A stretch of DNA of 64,000 nt from Stramonita haemastoma (taxonomy: Eukaryota > Mollusca > Gastropoda > Neogastropoda > Muricidae). The stretch is taken from NCBI GenBank assembly GCA_030674155.1, contig CM060344.1, positions 29,558,188 to 29,622,187 of the forward strand, given 5' to 3'. The translations under genes and the position numbers were made by a program. Below are positions 31,296 through 43,400 of the stretch, piece after piece. How positions within the stretch are numbered: position 1 is the first letter of the stretch; each line of letters begins with the position of its first letter. Below the pieces are notes generated by a model. It did not search any database. It saw nothing but the letters and a program-made list of their open reading frames with translations, and was not told the origin of the DNA.

Positions 31296-33763
31296 GTAAG
31301 AACATTATTTTCTGTTGTAACTTGTGGTTTTATCTTTTGTAAACAGGTTTCGTTTATTTTCTACTCGGTTTCAGTCCTAGATATGGAATCTGAGAATGTT
31401 GGCTGCTACACTTTTTTTATCCGACGAAGACTTCCAGAAAGTGAACAATTTATTTGTGAATTGCTCATTAACCAGCCCCAATATATAGAGTTGTAAGTCG
31501 ACAAGGACAATTCTTAGTTGTGAAGACAAAAGGCAAACTTAAGCATATGATGGCGATCACCACCTTTTCAATTTTCACATAGAAAAAAGCCAAAAATAAT
31601 CAATGACAACAGATCAAGTAAACCAGAAAGGGCAGGATATATCAAACACACATTGATATGTGGTATGCAGTGTGTAAAACAGCATATTACAAAATTCTGT
31701 TTTTGTGTCAGTTTTTTGGCAATGTGAAGGAAAGTTACAGATAGATAAAAAAAAAAAAAAAAAGAAGTGTTGTTAATGTCCTATTTGTATTTCATCAAAG
31801 CAAAGTTTATAATAAAAAAAATCACAGGTGACCATGACTTTTTTCATGATCAGTTGTGAAGATTATCATTCATTCATGTGATCATGGAATCATTCATTAT
31901 ATAATTTTGGCATGAGCTTGTTTTCATCTCTCTTATTTTCAGGCTGTTCTTTTAGCTTCTTTTAGGTAAGTTTCTTTAGTGTGAGAGAGTGGCACATAGA
32001 CTAGTATATGTGTTCCTTGTAACAGCAATAAATATGGGGTCAAATGTTGGGCAAATGACATAAAAGATTTTAGATGAAGCCTCAGGATAAGTCATTAGTG
32101 AGTTGTGATTTACTGCACAGCCTTCATGGGAGTACACAGCCTGTCCAATTCTTTTTTCCTGTTTTAACTCCCATAGGGTCAAACGAAAGCTATGCTTAAT
32201 GTCAATATGATATGATTTTATCATGATTTCCCTTTTGGCATATTGATACTTGAACTCAACTGTGCTAGTTACAGACATATTTTTTTTATAGTTTAAGAAA
32301 GGGAGAAAGTTAAAATGAAGTAAATGCATGACTGTACCAGTTCTGATGCCCTTGGTTACTGTTAGCCTTGTATGTTGGTGTTCTGCTTTCAGGCCAAAGC
32401 ACTGAAGACCAGCCCCACCCCTCCCACTAGCACGGGGCCTGTGCCCAACCCTCCCACCAAGCAGAAACTCTCCCCCTTGATGCCAAAGCTGCACAGCAGA
32501 CAGATGAAATCCTCAACTCCATCCTGCCCCCTCGGTACGAACGAACACATTCTTTTTTTTATATCTATTTATTCTTTATATTCTTTTATATCGAGGGTAA
32601 TGCAATAAGCACTCATGTGCTTTTTTACATCCAGTCTCCTCATGTATGCTGTTTTGTCAATTTTGTCATTTGTTCCCACCAGCACACAATGGCTCACTCT
32701 CATGAAAAGCAGAACAGGATTTAACGTGTGCTCAAGGTGTTGTGCATGCATTTGCATATGGGGTCTTGGTTTATAGTCTCATCCGAAGGACTTTTGGAGA
32801 GATTGGAGTCTGCACTGATGTTAACTCCAGGGGAAAAATCCCCTCGAACGGGAATCAAACCTGGATCATCAAATTGCGAATGTAATGTTTATTTTTTATT
32901 TATTTATTTATTTATTCTTTTATATCGAGGATAACAGAATAAGCAATCATGTGCTTTTTTACACCCAGTTCCCGTGTGTATGCAGTTTTGTAAATCTCGT
33001 CATCTGTTCCCACCGGCACACGATGGCCTACTCTTACGAAAAGCGGAACAGGATTTAACGTGTGCGCAAGATGTTCTGCGTGCGTTCGCACACGGGGCCT
33101 CGGTTTAAAGTCTCATCCGAAGGACTTTTGGGGAGAGTGGAGTCAGCACTGATGTTAACTCCAGGAAGAAAATTTCCTCGACCGGACTCGAACCCGGGTC
33201 TTCAAATTGCCAGCGCAATGTTCTGACCACTAGGCTATTCCGTCCCCCTAGTCTTCAGCAGTGTGGTCATTTTCACAATCGCTATCTAGTATCTCTCACT
33301 CGTGATCTTGTGAACGGTGTAATAAAAGCCTATCCTCACCCTATGAAAATCCTGTGCTGGAAATTCTACAATGCTTGCTATAATTTGCTTCTGTCTTTAC
33401 CTTTAATCATTTCTTTCTCTCTTTCTTACTTCTTTCTGTTATTTTTTTTAGTCTGCTTCTTTGTTGTTTTGTAGGGACCAAACAAACAAATTGGTCCCTA
33501 TGAAAATCTTCTATCAATTGTAAAGAAGCGGAAACTGAAATGGTACTGGCATGTCACAAGATTAAATCGACTTGCATAAACAACACTGCAAGGCACTGTC
33601 CAAGGAGGAAGAAAAAGAAGCAGACCAAGGAAGAGATGGGAGGACATCAGTAAATGGACAGGCCTAGAACGAACAAAACCCTGAACAAGGCAGAACAGAG
33701 AGAGGAATGGAGGGAACCGGTTGTCAAGTCTTCAGGAGTGCCCCCATGGTCGCCAGACTAAGG

Positions 33764-33858
<95 letters not shown>

Positions 33859-34528
33859 GATAGATCTTTGTTGTTGTTTTTTCCAGTAAACATAACACCG
33901 TCTATACAGTTAAGACAGTTTACATGTACCATTTTATCCTGGTGACCGGGTAGGGAAATTGTCAACTTTGCACAGGATGTTTATTTCACTGTGAGATTTG
34001 TTTGTCTGGTATTGCAGATTAAAAAAAAAAAAAGTTCTGGTTTTTTTTTCATGCTTTGGTGTAATCTGAACATGGTAAATCAAGCAAAATGGCTGGCATC
34101 TTCAGCGTAGCCTGGTTTTATTTTCATAAAAAAAAATCAAATACCTAAGATGATATGCTATTTGATATAGCTTTTACAAGTTGAAATCTGAGAGGAACAC
34201 TGTATGCAATAAATCTGACCAGTATTTGGATGTTGATGCAAGAATTTAATCAAGCAGGTAGACAGCCATGAAATGTATGGCCTATGTAGCTGGTGAGGCT
34301 ATAGTTTCTGTTCCTGTCATTCTTGTCACCCTGTCTGTGATACTAGTAACATGATACAGAATGTAAAGAAACAAACAGCATTACCAAACAGCTCAAACTG
34401 GTATGCGACATTCAGTCACAACAGATTTCAACCTGGAATTACAGAAGAGAATGATGTTCTTCCTTTCTCCTTACATTCTTTGAACTTGTCTGACATGTTT
34501 ACTGACTGTGTTCTCAACCCATGATGTG

Positions 34529-34618
<90 letters not shown>

Positions 34619-37460
34619 GAGTGGACAGAGAATGGTCAGCTGTGGGTGCAGCAGGTGTCCAGCACTCCGGCCACCAGACTGGACGTGGTCAACCTGCAGG
34701 AGGAGCTGGACCGGCGCCTGCAGCAGCGTCAGGCCAGGGAGACTGGCATCTGCCCCGTGCGCCGCGAGCTGTACTCCCAGTGCTTTGGTCAGTCCCCCCC
34801 CCACGCTGTCTTTCATGTCTGCCCCTTTTGAAACAGCATTTCTTTACTCTTTTATATTGAACATAATGGAATAAACACTTGTGTGCTTTTTTACATCATG
34901 TCCCAGTGTGTATGCAGTTTTGTAAATCTTGTCATCTGTTCCCACCGGCACACAATGGCCTATTATTTTGAAAAACAAAACAAGATTTAACGTGTGTGCA
35001 AGATGTTCTGCATGCGTTTGCATCCAGGGCCTCTGTTTATAGTCTACCCCAAAGGACTTTTGGGGAGAGTGGAGTCAGCACTGATGTAAATGCCAGGAAA
35101 AAAATCCCCTTGAATGGGAATCAAACCCGGGTCGTCAAATTGCTAGCACAATGTTCTATTCACTAGGCTTTCCTGTCTTCCATGAATGGTTTTGAAAAGT
35201 GATGATAAAGTGGATAGGAGGAATTGTGATAGTAGGAATTCCAAAGCTCTGTTATCTGTCAGCAATCTTTGATGTAGAGCTGTAGTTCTGTGAGGTAACA
35301 TGGAACATTGCGCTTGTGATCTGCTGACCTGGGTTCAAGGCTCACAAATACCTATATGAATCTCGTTCATGGGGATATTTTTCCCTGGAGTTAACATCAA
35401 TGCCAACTTCACTCCACTCAAAAGTCCTTTGGATAAGATTATAAACTGAGGTCCCATGTGCGAACGCATGCAGAACATCTTGCACACATGTTAACATTTT
35501 TTCTGCTTTGCAGAAGAGTAGACCATTGTGTACCAGTGGGAACAGATAATAAAATGTAAAAAACTGCATACACACAGGGCCTGGATGTAAAAAGCCACAT
35601 GAATGCTTATTCAATTATCCTCAAAATATGAAAAATTAAAAAAAAGGTAAATCATAAATCGATGCCTCAGAGCAAGAAAGGTCTACCGGCAGAGTTGCCA
35701 TTTTCAAAAGTTTCGAGATATGCTCACTTGAAAAGTTTGAAAGGTCAGAACAAATGGAGGATTGAATGGAAGCGTTCGGTTTTCGGAGAGAGGAAGGGCA
35801 TTGATGCTATCTTTACCATAGTATGTTTGTGTTGTAATACATGTAGAAGAAACGCCATGATAGCAAAAACACTGGCAGTGAAGCCAGACCACCCGTGTCT
35901 GCAGAGAAATTACAGCAGAACTGGCACTTCGTCCCATGCAAGCATGGCATGGCGATTAGCTTGACCCTTTTTCCCAGATAAGATCACTCTCCAGCCACCA
36001 GTGTTCCCAGGCAAGAACCACACGGCATCCAGGCCCGCCAGTGTTGCGTAAACTCTGCCCAGTGGTCCTAGTGTATCCCTTCCCATGCAAGAAGGTTTTG
36101 CACAGCTGGAAGTCCTTCCTTACACAAATTACCAGGTTAATTGGCACTACAGCCTTTAGAGCAAAAGCGGAGTGCCGTGCAGTCGTCCCTTTTACCATGA
36201 GAAATTCACTCAGGTAATTTTGTGCAAGAACGGTTTTCTTCAAATATCTTTAAAATTAATAAAAAAAATTACTTTATCATTTTGTCATCTGAAAGTTTAC
36301 AGTAAATTCTACTAAATATCAAAAAATTGAAAATATGTATTTTTTTCAGATAAACCGTTCTTGCTCTGAGGCATCGAAATATGATTTGCAGAGTGTCATT
36401 CTTGAAGATTGAAGATATCATTTGGATGTATAAAGCTTAAAGTGTCAGTGAGGGGAAAATCAGACCACACTACCTGACAGTCTTCAAGCTGCAGTGTGAT
36501 GTAAGTTGCACCCTTCTACATCTGAAGAGAGGTTTTAGGAAAGCAGTGGGAAAGCTGCCTCATTGGAAAACAAGGCCACAGTGAAACATTGGTCAGTCAG
36601 TGTAGCATGAAATTAGCCTCCACCTCCCGCTGGCTTCTGTTCTTCACTTCTGCTGCTGATCTGATGCTGCCTGCTGCCCTTGGAGGAGAAGTTCTGAGCT
36701 TCTTTCCCACTGATTTGAGAAATTGTCATGAATTTTAGGCTAAAGGTCAGGCAAAATTAAAAAAAAAAAAAAGCAAAAGCATCTTGCGTATATTTAAAGT
36801 TAAAATCCCAATCATGATCATCTGTGGAAGAGTAGACTACTTAAGGCTGGTGGTATGGACAGTACAAAATTACCCAGCAAGGCAACAGAGATAATTATTA
36901 TCTGCCAATCAGGTTATACAGTGGATGAAAAAGCAGCTGATAGGGAGGACTGGAACACTCTGCTGGATGTGACCCTGCTATCAGAAAACCCAGCACCCAA
37001 AGAAAGGTCGGACTGCACTGGCATTGGCTTTGGCCTGGGTAGACTGCTAGAGGATTGAGTTACCTCCCCTCCCATCCCTGCATTCCCACTTCCCCCCCTC
37101 CCCCCTCTTCCCCTCCCCTCCCCCCAATCCCCCCCCCCCCCCTTTTCTCCAATCTGGCCTCAAAGTCGAATAACCAGGCTGAACTCATGTCTGTTGTCTA
37201 TTGCAGACGAGCTGATCCGCCAAGTGACCATCAACTGCGCAGAGCGAGGTCTGCTGTTGCTGCGTGTGCGTGACGAGATCCGCATGACCATCGCAGCCTA
37301 CCAGACCCTGTACGAGAGCAGTGTGGCTTTCGGCATGCGCAAAGCACTGCAGGCAGAGCAGGGCAAGGCTGACATGGAGAACAAGGTCAGGAGAGACAGC
37401 AGGCTGCCAATGTCTACACTCTTTTTGTTTCATGCTCCTCAGTGTGTGTGGGGTGTGGTG

Positions 37461-37508
<48 letters not shown>

Positions 37509-37902
37509 TATTCTTCTTCCATTAATGTTCAGTGGTCAGCAGTTTGATCATTATTAACAGTAACATTTATATCGAGGATTATGGATTAAGCACTCATGTG
37601 CTTTTATTCATCCAGTCCCCTAGTGTATGCAGTTATGTAAATCTTGTCATCTGTTCCCACTGGCACACAATGGCCTACTCTTACAAAAAGCAGAACAGGA
37701 TTTAACGTGTGTGCAAGATGTTTTGCGTGTGTTTGCATACGGGGCCTCGGTTTACAGTCTCATCCGAAAGACTTTTGTGGAGAGTGGAGTCAGCACTGAT
37801 GTTAACTCCAGGGGAAAAGATCCCCTCAAACAGGAATCGTGCGTGATGAAATCTGCATGACCATTGCAGCATACCAGACCCTGCACTAGAGCAGTATGTG
37901 TG

Positions 37903-37969
<67 letters not shown>

Positions 37970-38515
37970 CATGTATACATGCATGCATGCATGTGTGCAT
38001 GTTTTCTTTTTCTGTTCTTAATTCCTGATTTTATTCTTTTATTTTGAGGATAATGGGATAAGCACTCATGCTGTGCTTTTTTTTTTTACATCCAGACCCT
38101 TGATTGAGTTACGCTGGATATGTGTGCTGTGGCGCCCACAATGTCGTCATCGTCCTTGCTCTCTGTGACAGATTTCCACCCTGGAAGAGGAAAAGCGCGA
38201 CCTTGAGCGACAGGTGAACGAGCTGAAGGCCAAGTGCGAGCAGATCGAGAAGCGTGCGGCAGAGCAGAGACAGGTGGAGGAGAAGAAGCACACAGAGGAA
38301 ATCCAGTTCCTCAAACGCACCAACACTCAGCTCAAGGTAGGAGGCCTGTTCCAGTTTGGTCCTTTTTCTCTCTGTCTGTGGTTTTGTTCTTTTATATGGT
38401 TATGGTCTGTGCTTGTCTTCATATTGTGTGTGTCTGTGTTTGTGATGGAAATGTTGTAGGGTGGTCATGCTGGTTTGGATGGGTGGGTGGGTGGGATTCC
38501 AGTATGCATACTTTG

Positions 38516-38582
<67 letters not shown>

Positions 38583-39070
38583 CGTGCGTGTTTTCTTTTC
38601 TTAGTTCTGATTTTGTTCTTTTATTTCAAGGATAATGGAATAAGCACTCATGTGCTTTTTTTTTAATTTACATCCAGTCCCCATGTGTATACAGTTTTGC
38701 TAATTTTGTCACCCATTCCCACCAGCACACAATGGCCTACTCTTCCAAAAAGTGGAACAGGTTTTAACATGTGCACAAGATGTTCTACGTGCGTTGACAC
38801 ATGGGATCTCAGTTTATAGTCTCATCTGAAGGACTTTTCAGGGGAAGGGGGGGGGGGGAGGAGTCAATACTCCAGAGGAAAAATCCTCTTGAACCAGATT
38901 CAAACCTGTCTCATCAGATCCTGAGTGCAATACTTATCACTCTAACCACCAGTCTATTCCATCCCCCGTTTGTGTGTGTGTCAAAGTCAAACTTGTATTT
39001 TCAGATGGTACATTGAATAAGCAATGCAATTGCTTTTTTTTTTTATCAAGCCATCCATCTAAGAAAAAAA

Positions 39071-39157
<87 letters not shown>

Positions 39158-39237
39158 ACCTAAAGAAAATAAGTCATACAAACTATATAAAAAAAAAACA
39201 GAAAAAATCTTTTAAAATATGCACACATCACAGAAGG

Positions 39238-39314
<77 letters not shown>

Positions 39315-39669
39315 AGACGGGATAGCCTAGTGGTCAGAACATTGCGCTCGCAATTTGACGACCTGGGTTCTATTCCCGCTCGAAGGGATTTTTCCCCTGG
39401 AGTTAACATCAGTGCTGACTCCACTCTCCCCAAAAGTCCTTCGGATGAGACTATAATCCGATGCCCTGTGTGTGAACATATGCAGAACATCTTGCGCACA
39501 CGTTGAATCCTGTTCCACTTTTCGTAAGAGTAGGCTATTGTGTGCCGGTGGGAACAAATGACAAGATTTACAAAACTGCATACACATGGGAACTGGATGT
39601 AAAAAAGCACATGAGTGCTTATTCCATTATCCTTGATAGAAAAGAATAAGTAAAAGTAAATAAATAAAA

Positions 39670-39705
<36 letters not shown>

Positions 39706-40044
39706 ATACAAGTTGACTGTTGGTTCTCATGGTCAAGTTTGTATTTTCTTCATCATATCCTTGTAGACATCAGTACACCCTTGTGTGTGTGTCTGTGTGT
39801 TGATTTACTGTTTTTATTCCCAAGGTTTTATTCATTGGTGTACTATGTTCTTTCTTTTGTTCAACAGTTTTGTGTTGATAGCTGGTTTTCTGCTGCTTCC
39901 ATTCCTAGAGATATTGATAGGGAGCAAGTCCTGGGGAAAACCTGTCTATTTTTGAAGACTGGCACCTTAATGAGTGCAAACACAAACACACATACGCATG
40001 CATGCATGCATGCATGCATGCATGCATGCACACACACACACACA

Positions 40045-40100
<56 letters not shown>

Positions 40101-40345
40101 GGGCTGAAAGATGAGCCTAACTGAAGGGAATGTAAGAGTAAAGAAATTGCAGTGAAAGCCGTGTTTTACTACAAAGCTTTATATATTGCTGAAACATAAC
40201 ATACATTGCATGTAAAAAAACAAAATTAAAAAGAAACAAAGTCGAGACTTTAAACACTCTGTATTGCTGGCAAATGAATATAGACTTTTCCTCACTTCAT
40301 TCTGCACTTCAATTTTACCTCACTGCCCAAAATCACCTTGGGTAT

Positions 40346-40421
<76 letters not shown>

Positions 40422-43400
40422 CATTTTTTTTTTTTACTACCCTTTTCTATTCATTCACATTATAATTTCAGTTAGTTCATTTTTCACTGATTGAAGGTAC
40501 AAAAATAACCAAAACATATGAGTAACACTTAAAAAAAAAAAAACAGAAAAGAAAAAAATGTAGTTCTTACATTTGACTTTCAATTTTCACCTCAGAGCAT
40601 CTTGAGTGTATTTTGCATGCGAATGCTGTCCTCAGAATTGAGAGTTAGTCAAGTGTTCATTGCCCTCAGCCCTATGTACAGAGACATTGCCCTCAGCCCT
40701 ATGTACAGAGACATTGCCCTCAGCCCTATGTACAGAGACATTGCCCTCAGCCCTATGTACAGAGACATTGCCCTCAGCCCTATGTACAGAGACATTGCCC
40801 TCAGCCCTATGTACAGAGACATTGCCCTCAGCCCTATGTACAGAGACATTGCCCTCAGCCCTATGCACAGAGACATTGCCCTCAGCCCTATGTACAGAGA
40901 CATTGCCCTCAGCCCTATGTACAGAGACATTGCCCTCAGCCCTATGTACAGAGACATTGCCCTCAGCCCTATGTACAGAGACATTGCCCTCAGCCCTATG
41001 TACAGAGACATTGCCCTCAGCCCTATGCACAGAGACAGGATTTGTCCATCACTGGTGGCCTGGGTTTTTTCTTCCAGTTTTGTTGGTTTGTAGCTGTTTG
41101 GTATTTTTGCGACAATGGTGGCAGACGGCTGTTTGAACACTGTGTTTATGAATCAAAAGCATACTGTTGAAGTCTGTGAAGGTGAGATTGTTCACTGGCA
41201 CTGCTGTGTAGTTCACTGTTCATAGTTCACTGTTCATAGTTCAATGTCCATGGTTCAATGTCCATGGTTCAATGTCCATACACGCTCTTTTATTTGTAAG
41301 CTGTTAAGTTATTCGATATATGTCGGTAATCTATCATTTTTGTTTTTGTTTTGTTTTACACTGATAGTTTTCATTGATGATTTAAGAGAATAAGGAGGAA
41401 GAAGATTTGATTTGGAAATACTGCTCAAAGGTTTAGGAAACATCTTTTTTCTTTACTTGTTTTTCTCTCACATTTGTAAGGCTGGTAAGTATAAAAGTGA
41501 TGCTGTAACTGTGTAAAACTCCTTTTTATTATTATTTTTTTAGCTTGTTTCAATTTTAAAAAAAATTAGTGTTGATATCTTTCCCTGAAGTGAATTTTAT
41601 TTATATTATTTATTTATTTTTATTTTATTCTTTTATAAGCACTCTTTGTGCTTTTTTATATCCAGTCCCTGTGTGTATGCAGTTTTGTAAATGTCATCTG
41701 TTCCCACCGGCACATGATGGCCTACACTTACGAAAAGCGGAACAGGATATAACATGTGCGCAAGATGTTCTGCATGCGTTCACGCATGGGGCCTTTGTTT
41801 ATAGTCTCATCCGAAGGACTTTGGAGGAGAGTGGAGTCAGCACTGATGTTAACTCCAGGAGAAAAATCTCCTCAAATGGGAATCGAACCCAGGTTGTCAA
41901 ATTACGAGCACAATGTTCTGACCACTAGGCTATCCCGTACCCCTATTTATAATGAAGCATGTTTACATTTCAGCTTGAGGTTTCTTAGTCACTCTCTTGT
42001 CACCATGCTGTCACTGGTTTTAAAATCTTGAAAGTGCTTGTTCTTTTTCATGCACAAGACCATGTTGACTAAAAAGTTACATGTTATCTTGATTGAAATC
42101 AAGAAACAACAACAACAACCAGTTTATCCCCTCCTTGCTCCCCCCCAAAAAAAAAACCAACAAAAAACCAATCAGCAGCAACAACAATCAAAACACAAAA
42201 ACCACCCCAAGAAACAAATATTTAAAAGACCATCATAAGAAATGGAGGACGTTGTGAAAGATCAGCCGATGTGGGGAATTTTGCCAATCTCTGTTTCAAC
42301 AGCAGCTTGTCAACAATTTGAATGACACTTTTTAAAAACAGAAATAAAAGCACACACGCATGCACACATGCACACACATATGCATGCACACATGCATGCA
42401 CGCACATACACACACACGCACACACATTCATGATAAAAGTAACAGTTATTATCAAGGCAACAACAGATGGAGGCATTTTCAATTTTGATGATACGTTTAT
42501 ATCAGACAGTTGCTTCTAACACTGCACAGATTATGTTCTTTAAGAATAGAAAAAAGGAGATGGTGTTGGTGAATGTGTTCATGTACTGCACTTTGCTTCA
42601 GTTTGCAGGCTACTTAAATGTCAGACCAATTTGCTGAGATGTCTTTTACACCACTTTCATTATCTCAAGTCACTTCTTTCCTTCACATGCACAACACATA
42701 ACCATGTCACCAGATGCCATGGGAAGGACACAGTGGCTTGTACCCATGCACCTTTTTGATGTGTTGTTCCTTTTTCTCACAAAGGTACTTTTCGTCTTTC
42801 ATTGTAGGTTTATTTAAAGACTTCAAACTGAGTTATATGACTCATGCAACATGCCTTGGGTGTGAAGTCATCACAATTTTTCTCAGTAGATCAGTTTATC
42901 TTATCTTGTTTTTTCTTTTACATTCATTTTAAAAAAGTTCAAGGATGACGGAATAGGCACTTATGTGCTTTAAAAAATGTAGTCACCATTTGAATGCAGT
43001 TTTTAAAGTTTTGTCACCTGTTCCCACGGCACAAAATGGTCTACTCTTTCAAAAAGCTGAATAGATTTTGATATGTGCGCCAGACGTTTTGAGTGTGTTC
43101 AAACATGGGAGCTTAGTTTTCAGTCTCTTCTGAAGGGTCATTGATGTTACATGCTTTCTGAGACAAAAAGTATAGATGTGTGTTTCAGAAAAAAAGTTCT
43201 GTATTTGATGGTATAACTAAAACTTTCTCAAAAACTAACAAGAAAAACACGTGAAAACAAATCAGGTGTAGGATTCTACACAATAAACTTTCCCATTTAT
43301 CTTTTTGTGCAAGTAAGTTGAAAGTTTGAAATGAGATGTCCAAAACTGTGGATTGTGGGAGAATGGCCAAGCCAATGCTATGGTGACTGATGAATGTGTG

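Noticed and set aside
35956..36243. 95-codon frame in the 717-bp element
   Set aside because: No recognisable transposase motif; kept only as part of the element.
40602..41140. Four overlapping 130-163-codon frames on both strands
   Set aside because: Product of a 27-bp unit without stops, in an intron of DNALI1.
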